A DNA stretch of 64,000 nt from Cycas panzhihuaensis (Eukaryota; Cycadophyta): the NCBI GenBank assembly GCA_023213395.1, contig CM041465.1, positions 81,227,741 through 81,291,740 of the forward strand, read 5' to 3'. The translations under genes and the position numbers were made by a program. Below are positions 44,046-56,910 of the stretch, piece after piece. Below the pieces are notes generated by a model. That model was not told the DNA's origin and made no database searches. It worked only from the letters and a program-made list of their open reading frames with translations. The first letter of the stretch is position 1; each line of letters opens with the position of its first letter.

Positions 44046-46250
44046 AAAATCTATTTTCTTTTAATTTCTATGTTAAAAATTAGTCACCTTCATTTTGAGT
44101 GCCTAACTAATAACAAAAGCAAATTCAAGAAAGTCTAGTCACATTTTTTTTATACAAATTATAGATATAATATGCAAGGATCTCCAACAACCTATAAAAA
44201 AGAGAAATCACTGTAAATATTGAGAAATAAGCAGATTATCATAAAAAAATCACCCCTACTAACTGAGGATGCCCACCTTCTATTTTTCTCTATAAAGCTT
44301 ATTTTTTATTATTCATTTTTCATTGGATATTCCTTGAAGACATGCACAATCATTCAGTAATCAAAATATAAAATAATTGACTAAAAATAGATGAAAAATA
44401 AGAGAGATATACCAAAAAAGTCACCTAATTAGAATTTTAGGTGCTAAATTAAATAATTAATCCTCCCCCTAAAAGTTGTCAAATCACCAATAAAAATATC
44501 CCATGCAAATTCAAATGGTATATAATATTTTTTTTTTCACTTTGGAATGGTTAATTTTATTTAGAAAAACCTTTTTCTTAGTTATATTTTTTAATAATTC
44601 TAGAAAAATAACCACTATAGCATTTGACAAACTTGACAAATCAATGTAAAATCACCAAAACATGATCAAATTTAATTCTAAATGATTAGAATGACCAATA
44701 TATATGGAGAACTATTTTAAAAAATGAAGATAAATGAATCTAAAATGAAACTTTTATGGCTTCTAAGGAAGTTATAGGCTTTGAGATTTCATTGTACACG
44801 AGATGTGGCTCTTGTAATATTTAAACTAACTTTACCATTTGATCACATCTCAACAAGAGCCTGTATAACCTTATGCAAGCTTATGAAACACTAACAAATT
44901 TCCAACTTAGCCTACATGCACTAAGATCCATCCCATGTCATGTTGATGTGCTTAATCAACCCCAACAATGTTAGTAATACTATGATAATATGTTGGGAAA
45001 TCACCTAAGATACCACTAAGTATGATTAATTAATTTAGAATCATTAAAGAATAAATCAAAGATCATTATATAGCATATAATTTATACTGGTAAGATCTCA
45101 AAGTGAGGAAACATCCTTTTTGAAAAGGTCTTTCATTAAAGAAGCATCAACAATTTTGCATGGAGTCATACCATACCTCTCAACTCTTCCTCTCTCTTAA
45201 CTACAAAGAGTATGACAATATGCATTTATAGGAGATGAGTCTCTACTATCACCATTTAAAAAACAAGTCAACTTTTAATAAAAATATACACTAGATGACA
45301 TTAGCCTTATTCACATTTATAACATTCTTATCAAATAATTTAAGAGATATGTATATAATGTTTACTCTCTTACTAATCTTCTTTCTTATCTTTTCCTAAC
45401 CTTTATGGCTTAAACTTTGATTTGATATCAAATGATGCTATTAAATAAGACCCTATTGGAAAATCCCATTCTGCCAAGTAGCCATATATATTCCTAAGAT
45501 TAGTAATGCCTAAGGCTATAACAATAGAGACCATATCCTATACTATATCCATAGGTTTTCATCTAATTCTTTTAAAGATGAAAATGTTTATCTTTATTTA
45601 TTTCTTATTATTTATAAGGAATTGTCATCAAATGATACTATTACTTCCTTAAATAATATATCTTTAGCTTGGAGTGCCTCTACTCAATATTTTTATCCTA
45701 GTATGAAATATCTATATAATAATATTATGGGGTTCAAGACCTCATAACCATATGGAAAAATTCTAATATCACTATACCGCAATGAGGAAAAAAATAGTAA
45801 GAAACTCATTTAATTATAAAGGTTTTATAATTAAAGAATGGTCCTTGAAATTATTTCTCAAGAATATTCTATTTAACCTTACATTTCTTTTACTGACCTT
45901 TCCCTAAGAATGAAGAGTAATCCATTCTTAAAGCTCTCACCATTAAAATGTCCCATATAGAAAAGATTGTGTTAGTTATCTCTTAATTAGATTTGATTAA
46001 ACTAGAGTAGGACATTATTAATAATGGAAAGTAACATAATCCTTTAACATACTATCCCTATAAGATAAGCAATGCCATTAAAAAAAACACCTACAAAATG
46101 AGAATTATATTAATAATGCCCTTCTTTTCCTCCTTTTGATTAGGTTAATTATATGAATTCATATAACAACTCTCCCTTCATAAGAGATATATATTAAACA
46201 AGATGTTAAATTGAATGATGATGGTAATAGGAAGTAAGAGATAAGGCTAA
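44046..46250. other. Degraded AT-rich DNA, no recognised gene
   Basis: No domain recognised on either strand. Some segments (about 45,580-46,000) read like a heavily stopped protein with aromatic-rich stretches, but I cannot assign them. Confidence 0.4.
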
Positions 46251-46254
46251 ATTA

Positions 46255-46700
46255 TAATATAAGGAACTATAATAATGGAAATAAGGACCTTTGGTCACTT
46301 ATAAATAATTATCCCAAAAATAATTAGAAATGGAAACAACCTCTATAATATGACTAAGAGTTATAATGTACTTATTGTAATAATAAGAAAGACAATATAG
46401 AAAATTACAAAGCATTGCAAAAATATTCTAAAGGCTTTGATTCTATAGAATTAAGAGACCTATAATGATCATCAACATATGGTATTTATCCACAAGACCC
46501 TTCATATGTTTAAATAATAGACACACCATGTGTTTCTTTAATTAATCCATTTAGTATTGGTCCTTTCCCTAAATCCTATTTGGATCCTAGAAATAATGAT
46601 TCTTGATTCTATCAAATAGGCTAATATTTCTCAAGGTTTGAAATTTTAACATATCTTATCAAATAGAAATCCTCTTCCTAAAATCCATGGTAATAATAAT
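46255..46700 (+). pseudogene. gag: Gag-like zinc-knuckle remnant
   Basis: At about 46,368-46,415 the + strand reads C-T-Y-C-N-N-K-K-D-N-I-E-N-Y, a CX2CX4HX4C knuckle with His and last Cys mutated. An Asn/Lys/Trp-rich stretch precedes it and about 80 codons of unidentified sequence follow (Y-G-I-Y-P-Q-D-P then P-F-S-I-G-P-F-P-K). It could be gag of a copia or gypsy element, or a capsid region of an endogenous pararetrovirus. I see no RT next to it to decide. Confidence 0.35.
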
Positions 46701-48170
46701 TATGCACCCATCTATGTTATTGAGAATAGCATATAAGCTAAAATAAGATTAATATCGAGGAATAAGGGAATACTAAATAAACTAAATCACCTCAATGAAT
46801 TGATCTTATCTTAACTAATTTAACATATGATTAAATTGTTTAAACTAATAGATTAGCCAATAACAATTCCTAAATTATTTCTTAGGAAACATACTTTAAA
46901 TTGGCATAGTTAAAGATCTAAATGATTCTACATCTATAATATTAGTATTAGATCCTTTAAAACTTCCCCTAACAATGAGCTAAAATACTTAATGTATTAA
47001 GAGTCACTTATATAAAGGATCATAATCTTATCATCTTTGACATTAAAACTATTAGAAACTTAAAAAGTAGTGAATCTATATGTTTTTGTATCTATATATT
47101 TATATGTTATCTTTATATTAAATGTTACATATTGGACATAGTATCATCTTTAACACTCATGCCATCACCGGTGCTCAAATAACATAAAAACTAAAAGCTA
47201 CTCTATATTAGAGATACCCTCAAAGTATTTAATAAAAACATACAAAAACTATTATGAACTATCAAATCTTTATCCACCACCTTATAAGGAAAAACCATAA
47301 TAATTGATATTTAAATCATATATAAAGAACTAGATTATAATTGATTCATAAGTTATGATTAGATTATATCATGTTAAGAAAACCTAGTTTTAAATAACTA
47401 AATTTGTCACCAAGATCTATTCTATTTTGTAACAAGAATAAGATTTGAAACTGTAATAAAATGCAAGTATATAAATTAGAGATCATTCAACACATACACA
47501 AGAAAAATATAAGCATTACTAAGTACACTAGATTTAATATGGTAAAATCTTAGTAGGGTGCTAGGAAAGCATCCACATAGGAAAGGTATCAATCTTTATT
47601 GATCAAGAATGGAAATTTGTACTAGAGCTACCACAAAGTTCTGATAGCAATAATAACACAACCAATAATCCCAATTCAGGTTGCATGAAGAATATCATAA
47701 GAAGGTAGAAAATGTCAATTATTAGATCTAAGGCCTTTTTGATGAATGACCTTGATTTTCTTTACTATCGTTGCCCCTTCTAGACCCTCCAGTGATAGTA
47801 GTGGTGGGGCAATCTGCCCCCCTCTAAGAAAAAATGGTAAGGAGAATCGTATAGAAAAATAGATCAAAATTTTAACCTCCTTATACATTGTTGTCACATA
47901 CCCCATATATCAATGCAAGTCTTTATGTCATTTATAACAGACTTACTACCATAAAGAAGTTGATGTTTTCCAAATTTGACATAGTGATACTTAAATAGTA
48001 GATCAATGGATATTATTATCATCATATGATTTTTACTTTAGGATATTCTTTATTAGTATATATCCTTTGGGAGAAAAGATAGCTTGTTTTTAAATTCAAG
48101 TATTCATTCTCTGCTTAATAAAATTATTCATTAGTTTATATGCTAATCTAGGTATTGGGCTTATGCCAAG
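46701..48170 (+). repeat. Degraded region ending as the probable 5' LTR of G1
   Basis: The right end abuts a primer-binding-like TGGTATTAGAGG (48,171). A TATATAAATTAGAG motif at about 47,473 would suit an LTR promoter. The left end cannot be placed because no partner copy is visible. C-rich patch 47,775-47,825. Confidence 0.35.
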
Positions 48171-48182
48171 TGGTATTAGAGG
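48171..48182 (+). promoter_or_regulatory. Primer-binding site of element G1
   Basis: TGGTATTAGAGG, two bases from the initiator-Met site. Confidence 0.6.
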
Positions 48183-50640
48183 GCTCGTAATCCTCTACTT
48201 CTTCCTTTTATTATGTTTATTTTATTTCCCTCTTAAATCATTAGTGATTTAACTATGGGTGTTTGATTTATCAAATTACATTCTATTATTACTAATTTCA
48301 TTGGGAACTATCTTAGGATCCCTCTATCAATAATACACTTTAATAGGAATCTAATCTATAATGTAATCTATCATACACCCATGTGGGCTTCTAGTCTATA
48401 ATGTAGTAACCAAAGATATGTTGGGCATTCTTTCCTTAATTTTAAGTCCTCTACCTAAATCTAAGAACCTCGTATATAATTTCTTTTCTCACATATTACA
48501 TATGCATTTGTTACTCATTATTCCTAATGTTATATTTGATTCAGTATTTGTTTGGTTTACTTATGTATATTACATCTCTCACAATGTTAATTTCTCCTCT
48601 AGCATACTATATTATGGAATTATAATAATTAAAACAAGTCAATGCTTAAGACAGTCATTATTTCTTCTATCGCATTATTTTTCTTTTAGCATCATTCACA
48701 CACATTTTGATTCTTTTACATTTTAAATATTGTTTTCAAATGCAATCATTTTTCTCACATAGCATGTTATGTAGGTCCCCTCCAGTAGATGTGAATTGAG
48801 TCATTATGGGTTAATAATGAGCATCAAATTAGGAAGGCATACCTTATTTACATTTTCATCTTATTTCATTAGTCTTGTTTTATATTTTTTAAGGTCAACT
48901 TCATAATAAGACCTTAAAAAATAACACATTTTTCTAAAAAAATGACTTCTATATGAATTTAAAGGTTTATTCTCTATATTTTTTCACTATAAATATCTTC
49001 TTGTTAGGTTTTCTCTATCCTAAGAGGACTTTAGGTTTAAAACCCTAGAATAACCCACACCCCTTATTTGCTTACACTTAAACAAGGTATACATTAACTT
49101 GATTCTCATTATCATTCACTATTATACTAGGAATTAATGAATGTCCCATTTGTTGTAATCATGATTTTGGGATTTGTCCATTCTCTTTTATTATTTTTTG
49201 CCATATTGCACTTGTCTATTTCATACCATGTTTTTACATTGCCATTGTTATGGTCATACTATATGTTTCTTTTATTATTCTTATAGCATATGTTGTCTTC
49301 ATATTATGTATTCTTTTCACTATATCTCTAGCGCTATTACGATTTATTCTATCATATTGTGAATCTCTTTATAACATTTATGATATTATTGTAGGTTTTC
49401 TACTATAGTTTTTCAATATTTAAATCCTTATATTATATCTCTCTTTGGTTTATCTATAATATCATTGACACTCTTCTATTATTTTACTATGGTATCACTT
49501 TGTTTCAATGGTATGTATTAAGTAACCTTCACTCTTACCTTTTATTATTAGATTTTATTCTTCTTTCAAACAATCATTTGTTTGTTTCTTATCTTATTTT
49601 CTTCCCTCCTTGTATTGCTTTGAAATAGTTCTCATGGTGTTTACTCATACAACTCATATATAATCTTATTGTTAGATGAGGAAGGTCTTTATTTCTTCTC
49701 TATTTAAGATTTAATTTTCTTTAATGGATAATAAGTGCCTTTTAGTTCTCTTTAACACTATTTCACATGTTGAAAGAAGATTAGATAAAGAAAGAATGGA
49801 TATATCTATGTTTATCATTAAGCAAAAGCATCTCTCAAGTAACATAATAGGTAAAAGTTATAATGCCTTATTTGATTTGTTGTGAATTACATTTTTACAA
49901 CCTAAGAAAATATCAATTTTAAATAAAATTAAAAATGATTAAAAACATAAAGCAAAGTTATATTTATGCAACCAAAAAATAAATATTGACTTTAAATATA
50001 ATCATAACTTATTAAAATAATTAATGTAGCCACTATGTAAAGGCCTTTTCATTAGACCTTAGAATTATGAGTTTTATTTTGATTTATAATTTATTCCTTC
50101 TAATACCTTTAGGGCTAAGGATATTTTTTCTATAAATTTCTACTATAAATTGAGAATTTTATTTCTATTTTAGTTTTGGTTTCATTACATTTTACATATT
50201 TTGTTTAATTGCCTTAGTAAAGAAAATAATAAAAAGGAACATATTAATTTATTTTAGAGAAATATATAAGATAAATTATTGTAATAAAATAAACCAAAAA
50301 CTCTCATATAAGAAACTTTATTATATTCGACAAACACTCTCACCTTATTATATTTTGATATAATTGTTGACCATACATATACAAAAATATTTGTTCATCA
50401 CTCACATGGATAATATTCCTTCTAGGAGAAATTTTTATCCTTTTCTTCTAGGTTTTTATCTTAGTTCTAGATGTTTCCTTAGATTAAAATAACTAGACCC
50501 CCTTAATTAAATATTTAGCTGACCATATTAAGGAGTCACTCTCTCTTTTATTATTTCCTTTACTTACTCTTTTATCTTATAGCATAGTAGGATTTCCCTT
50601 ATTTATGATATATTTTTAATGTAATCTTGAAGGAACTCCA
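48183..50640 (+). other. Leader of gypsy element G1
   Basis: T-rich, without long frames. From about 48,440 it is collinear with 60,740-62,640 (G2), for example around CATATTA...ATTTGTTACT, ACCTCTCACAAT and the AATAACTTCACTCT-like and TTATTAGAT stretches. Confidence 0.6.
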
Positions 50641-51552
50641 CTTGATTTTTCTCCTATTACGATGGAAGATAGCCCTTATGAGGAGAATATTTTCATAGAA
50701 GATGTTCTTGAGTATAAAGTAGCTTCATAATTCTTAGCTTTTTTTTCTCCTACTTCATATCCTTTAGAATGAGATATAGGTTCATCCTCCTCTTATCTTT
50801 TCATTAGGATTTTAACTAGCATTGAGTCACCTATTATCTCTCACATATAAATCCCTCTAATTAACTTTCTACCCTCTACTAAATATACATCAACTCTTAG
50901 GTTTACTACTTAAAACCCTACCTATACTTTGAGTTATAATACATTTATATCTAAATTCTTAGGTTCCCTAAGAGCACACACTCTTTCCTTTAATAGGACT
51001 AATTATACTCTGATGTTGTGAGCCTTAGAAACTTGAGTTATTAATCCCTCTTCTTCTTATTCTCTTCCTTTTACATAAAACTCACCTTTTGTATTATGAA
51101 GGGCACCTTCACCCTTCTCTTAAATAATTCTATATCTAACTTCCTAATAAGTTCTATTACAAATACTGTTATAGCTTTCACAAGTTTGGTCCAAATAGCT
51201 CAAAACCTTAGTGCTCTTACTATTATGCTAAATTAAGGAACAAATTTTCAATCTTTAACTTTAAGGCATCGAAACCTATAAATTAACATTGAGCCTCTTC
51301 TTCAATCATTGTTTTCACTACTTAATAATCCAACTTCTCAAGTAGACCATTCTTCTTAATTTTTATTTAGACCTTCTTCTTTAGTTTTCCTATCACCAAA
51401 TATTTTCCAATAAAATCCCATAAGGGTATCAAACCCTGCAGACACATCTATCTTTTAAGGATCCTTATATGATTTTGCTAGCTCACAACCTTATCAAGTC
51501 CCTTAAACTTGGCCTTAAATTGGTTTGTTTAGTTAATTTAGTTCCACTTTTT
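50641..51552 (+). pseudogene. gag: gag N-terminal part of gypsy element G1
   Basis: Opens with M-E-D-S-P-Y-E-E-N-I-F at about 50,661. It is matched in G2 by M-I-E-D-S-S-H at 62,660, so a coding start is conserved between copies. Ser/Thr/Pro-rich, many stops. Interrupted at 51,552 by element F; the capsid core resumes at 55,527. Confidence 0.5.
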
Positions 51553-51886
51553 TGTTGGGATTAATGCTCATCACCCCTACTCCCACATTAAGCACATGTT
51601 AGCATACACTTATTAAGGTAAGTTAGGTAAGGTTAATTTTATATTCAATTATACATTATTTTATTATTATTTAAATTTGGAGGTTGAGATGGTTTCCCTT
51701 CTCCCTCACAATTATATATTTTTGGGGTTATTCAACCTTGGTGTCTTTAGACACCACTAAGTATTGGAGATTTGATGTATACTTTGAATAATAGCTTGAT
51801 CAATATGATATTTACACTTATGTTTTTCAAGATGGATTGATATTTACATACCTACTCCACTATGCACTCCAATTTATTTTCCAACA
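51553..51886 (+). repeat. 5' LTR of element F
   Basis: 334 bases, TGTTGGGATTAATG...TTTCCAACA; partner at 55,193-55,526. Confidence 0.92.
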
Positions 51887-51888
51887 TT

Positions 51889-51900
51889 TGGTATCAGAGC
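51889..51900 (+). promoter_or_regulatory. Primer-binding site of element F
   Basis: TGGTATCAGAGC, exact initiator-Met type. The motif recurs at 51,920-51,931 (TGGTATCAGAGC again), a local 31-base duplication. Confidence 0.92.
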
Positions 51901-54477
51901 ATAGATCCTGGCTTAGATTTGGTATCAGAGCGAGCATTCAGTAAACACGAAGAATCTCATAGTACTTCATAGTTATTTTGGTATGAGTTGATATTATTTT
52001 GTCAAAGGTATTCAAACTATAGAGAAATTCATTCATATTTATTAATATTTCATTGTATTATATTTGTTTTCCATTATTTTATTTTTGGAACCATTGGTAG
52101 CTATTTTAGAACCAGTCGATGTGCCTCCTACATTGCTAAGAACCATTGAATATGAATACTTGTTCTATTCACAACTGAATCACCTAGATACTAGAAGAAA
52201 TCTCACCTATTTTAATTGCTTATGTTGAGAGAAATCTCTCCTAGAGTCAACATATATCCATTTTTTGCCTGTTTTGCTCTACAGGTTTGTTCTAACTCTA
52301 CAAATGACCATTTTTCGTGAAACTTCCCCAGATTTTGGATACCAAGCATACCTAGCTACACCTCAAATCGTGTAAGTATCCATGCATCTAGTGAGAGGTT
52401 TGAATTGAGTGAACCTCTATCTCTAAGTTTTTCTTCATTTTTCTTTCTTTATTTTTCACTTATAACAAATATTTTTTGAATTTTTTTAATGATTTGAGCC
52501 TACATATGTGGGCATCCCTCTCTAGTGAGTAAGTTTGAAGCTATCTAAATAGCATTCAATGATTATTATGAATGTATTTGGCCTCTATTCCCTGTTGGAC
52601 TAGCCATTCCTCTCTACATATATATCTCTTTGTGTAGTATTTACATCGTTGTTTTATGGTTTTTTGGTGATTAGTGGCTCAATTCGATAGTGTAGTCGAG
52701 TGTACCTCTTAGTGATCTTCATCTCTGTAGCTCTTGGATCCATTTTTGGTGATTGTTTTGATCATTTTTTACCTCTGCATCTCGATGGAGGTTGCGCAGC
52801 CAACGCTGTTTAAAAATCATTTTTTTATATATTTTGATGATTAAATCAAATTTGATTATATTACAAAGTTTATTAATGTTTTAAAAATTTTAATTATTAT
52901 TAATTCTATTTCAAATATGTGTATTATAAAAGGGTCTTAGCCCCCTTCACTTAGCCCCCGGTTCCTCTACATGTGACCTATGTTTTAAGTCTATTAAAAG
53001 CCTTTTTTCTTTATTTTTCAAGAGTTTTTTTTGGACTTTATCTTTCTTCAAGGGTCAATAAGCATTTGTTGATTATTGGAGGTCTACTTCTCTTCTAGAG
53101 ATTTGTTTTATAGTTCAAATCTACTCCATATGACCATGCACCCTATTTTTCAAAAGGGACTAACTTATTTTATTAAGGTATTCTTTATATTTTTACCTTA
53201 AGAGACTCTGACACATTTAATGCTATAACTTATCATTGACATATTAGTTTTCCATGAAAGTGGTCTCATTAAAACCATATTTCAAAGATCTTTGGTGTGG
53301 TATTATCACTTGTTAAATTTGAGTTCATTTTGACTAAGTTTTAATTAGTCAAAATGACCTCTTTTTTCAGTAGTTATTCTACTAGCTATAAAGAGGCTTG
53401 CTTATGTTTTCTGTAATAACTTTGTCATTTCAACTCTATTTTTCAAATCGTTAGATTCTTCAGAAAGGAATTTCAAAGTAATTCAAGTTGGAATTAGTTT
53501 TATTATATTTTGACATCATTTTATAGGTTTTTAAAGCTAATCAAGTTGAAGTTCTAGTTCATCCTTAGACATGCTTATTTAATAACATTTGTTGAGCATT
53601 TCCTTATTTCAAATGATTATATTTGAAACCTTCTTTATTTCTAATTAATTTTTGGAGTTATTATTGGATTTTGTATGCATTTTAAGCTATTTTGTAGCCA
53701 ACTAATATAATTTTTAACACCTAAATATTTAAGTAACCTAAGTTCTATAAAATTGACAAATAGGTAATATCTATATTGAAGCTATTTCATTTCTTGTATT
53801 ATCAAATGAATACATATAGTTTTCTACTATTTTTAATCACTTTGAGCATAGATTCTACTTATAAATTTTAAGTTTTATATAATTATTCTTACTTTATAAA
53901 GGAACAATTTAGCATTCATATTATCTTGCATATTAGACAAGAAATCATCTTATTTTTTTTATTAAAGGCTTTAATTCCTTTTTCAACTTAAAAGTTACAA
54001 AGCTTAGTTACAAAATTCCATTGATTATTTGTCTCAAAAGCTAGTTGGCATTTAAAGCATTAAAGGATTTCTTATTATATTGCATTCAAAAGGAGCACAT
54101 AGTTTCTTGTCTTCCCCATAAAATACATCAATGTGAAAGAACTAATTTGCATACTAGCTTATATTCCTTGGTTCATTTAAAGAGGAAGAGCATCATTGAT
54201 TTGTTTACTTACTTTATTATGATTTGAAGAAAATTTGTATCACATTTTTATTTGAAGGAAGTTTTTCATTTCATGAAGTTTAATCTTCATATTTTGTCTT
54301 GCTTAAAAATATTTATTTTGAGTCATTTTCATTTCTTGAATAAAAGAAGAAAAGTTTATTGATCACCTTTTACTTATAATCATTATGACTTTATAAAGTC
54401 TTTCATTATAATTTCGCTTGAAGATTACTCATTCATTGAAAGCCATATTATTGATTATGTACTAAAGAATTTACATA
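51901..54477 (+). other. Leader of element F
   Basis: T-rich, no long frame, no recognised domain. Similar in length and base bias to the leaders of A and B. Confidence 0.6.
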
Positions 54478-55180
54478 ATGATAATAAATTCAAATAATAT
54501 TAGCTTTCCAATATTTGATGGTAATGATTTTTAACTTTGGAGGACCATTATGAAAGCATACCTAATCTCAAATAACCTTTGGAAGTATATCAATGATGGA
54601 TACAAACTAAACAATAAAGAAGACTTAAAAAGGGACAATGAAGCCCTTATACTTTTATTTTATAATATCAATGATAATATATTTTCTAATGTTTTAGAAA
54701 TGACTCCATCCAAATTAGTATTAAATACATCAGATTTACCTTATGGGGGAGATTCCCTAGATCTTAATATTACTAACTATATTGATGACATTTTTCCTAT
54801 GAGGCAGATGGTAGAGTAGGTATCATATGAAGAAAAGATTAATGTTTCTTATACTAGTATAGTTTTCAATGAAATAATGATTCTAATGTGATATTTGATA
54901 AGATGTTATGTATCATGAACTCAACTCAAGTGAAGGTCAAAGATCACAATAATTCCATTTCCATTCATTCGAATCAAGCTACATTTATAACACCTACTTG
55001 GAAGCTACTCTCACTACACAATATTAGAGAGACACATTTTGTTGAAAGAATGACAAAGTAAGTTACTATTGACCACATCAAACATGTTGACTATCAAGCT
55101 AAAGGAAACATTTTCAAAGTTATTTTCAAGTACAACTACCAAAAATTCAAGGAGAAATAAAAAATAATGGTGATGAACAT
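54478..55180 (+). pseudogene. gag: gag start of element F joined to unplaced sequence
   Basis: ATG 54,478 opens a copia Gag start: F-P-I-F-D-G-N-D-F-stop-L-W (54,508) and K-A-Y-L-I-S-N-N-L-W near 54,553. The open frame runs to 54,819, keeping E-A-L-I-L-L-F-Y-N-I near 54,640. After V-L-E-M-T-P-S-K the family pattern stops and the sequence (L-P-Y-G-G-D-S-L, then an E-K-I-N-V-S-Y stretch) matches nothing I know. An internal deletion or a replacement is likely. Confidence 0.65.
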
Positions 55181-55192
55181 TAAGGGGGAGTT

Positions 55193-55526
55193 TGTTGGGG
55201 TTAATGCTCATCACCCCACTCCTACCTTAGGCACATATGAGTACACAGATGTTAAGGTAAGTTAGGTAAAGTTAATTTTATATTTAGTTATATATTATTT
55301 TATTATTGTTTGAATTTTATAGGTTGGATAGATTTCCCTCCTGCCTTATAACTATATACTTTTAGGGTTAATCAACCTTGGCATGTTTAGACACTACCAA
55401 CTATTGGAGATTTGATGTATACTTTTAATAATAGCTTGATCAATATGATATTTATGCTTATGGTTCTCAAGATGGATTGATATTTATATACCTGCTCTGC
55501 TTTGCACTCTGATTTATTTTCTAACA
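55193..55526 (+). repeat. 3' LTR of element F
   Basis: 334 bases, TGTTGGGGTTAATG...TTTCTAACA. Confidence 0.92.
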
Positions 55527-56910
55527 TTTTCTACCCTCATGGTCTAGTTAGTTTTTAAATCCTATTATGTAAGGTGTTTAACTTGGTTAATCTATTGTTA
55601 AAGTCATTATATATTTTTTCTTCCTAGAATCCTCCTCCCAGATGTTTTCCATTTGAAAGTAATTAATTGGTACCACATATTTTATGTCCTACCATTTATG
55701 TAATAACTCTTACATAAGGTATTCATGGATTCTATATAGATTATATGAATTGGCCTCTTATACCTAATAATCAAATCTCTCCTCTTCTACTCTTTGTCCC
55801 TTCATTGCCTCACTTTAAAGGTACATAAGAGGAGGACCTAAAAAATCATATTTACACCTATTACTTAACATATTTGTAATGCTAATAGAATAACAACATT
55901 CATTGCTTATTTTTCTTATATATGTTTTTTGGTAATGCACTTAAGTGGTTTTATGAATTATCTCCTTATTTAGTTTCTACCTTCTAATAACTTGTATATT
56001 AATGTATTGCTTATTTTTAAATAAGCAAATCTTCCAATCTAGACATTAAAGCTTTCTTGTTTACTAAATAAGATTATAAGAAATATAATCACAGGTTTAC
56101 TAAATGATTTCAAGACCTAGTTTTTACCTTGAAATGCTAATTCTCTAATGGTCTTCTTGTTGATTTATTTATAAATTCTTTTAGGACGAAACTACATTTT
56201 GAAGTATTAAGGATGAATCCTAGTTGTCATTAAGATGCTCTTACTAAAGGAATTACTATTGAAATATTTGAAATCTAAGGTAGAATTAGGCCTCTTCTAA
56301 ATCATTTTAATCATAAATAGAACAAGTCTAAACCTTCCAAGGAATCCGAGCTGATCACTTAAGATAAACTATTAGACTTATTTACTTTGGTCCTCCATAG
56401 ATTAGAATCTAAATTAGATTCCTCTCTCTCCACTAGGAATAACTCATAAAAGAAAGAATCTCTTAGAACCATTATACTCACTGAAAAGTATATTCCCTTG
56501 CCTAAAGGTTACATTAGATGGTGGTTCTCCCTACATGAAATGAAAATTCATTATAATGATGAGTGTTGGACTTTATTGAAGATGAATTTTTAAACTCACA
56601 CTTAAAATTTATATAAATTTAATTTAGATCAACCCATTTATAAAAATTCTTTCCCTAAGTATAGAAATAGTAAGAATAGTAAGAACGAACAACCTTAAAG
56701 ATAACCTCAAATACAAAATACCAATGACAACTCTCTAAACTAACCCTCTGCATATAAGACTCCTTCTATATCTTCTAAAGAAAAGAATCCTTCACCCAAT
56801 CTTAAGCAAATGGTTCCTTTTAAAGAAGATATTCCCCTTATTAAAAAAAATAAAATGGTAGTTAACTTTATTTTTACTTCTAAAGGAGGCCTTTTTCATA
56901 GTAGTAAAAG
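55527..56910 (+). pseudogene. gag: gag capsid and zinc region of gypsy element G1
   Basis: After element F the gypsy Gag continues: G-N-A-L-K-W-F-Y-E-L near 55,931 (Retrotrans_gag), L-F-I-N-S-F-R-T-K-L near 56,164, F-E-V-L-R-M-N-P near 56,200. A zinc-finger-like W-W-F-S-L-H-E-M-K-I-H-Y-N-D-E-C-W lies at about 56,520-56,570, its first Cys lost. A Lys/Asn/Ser-rich tail follows to about 56,910. No protease or RT follows within reach. Confidence 0.7.

Larger units (their letters stand above)
51553..55526 (+). mobile_element. Non-autonomous copia element F (deleted gag-pol)
   Basis: LTRs of 334 bases each (51,553-51,886 and 55,193-55,526), primer-binding site TGGTATCAGAGC at 51,889-51,900 and purine tract AAGGGGGAG at 55,182-55,190. 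The interior is only 3.3 kb: about 2.6 kb of T-rich leader, a gag start, then unplaced sequence. No protease, integrase, RT or RNase H is present, so it would need another element's proteins. LTRs differ at very roughly one position in seven. Flanks are T-runs (TTTTT/TTTTC), so the target duplication is not informative. Confidence 0.85.

Noticed and set aside
44046-48170. Endogenous plant pararetrovirus
   Set aside because: Only a zinc-knuckle remnant and a Met-type primer site nearby; no movement-protein, protease or RT motif could be seen.
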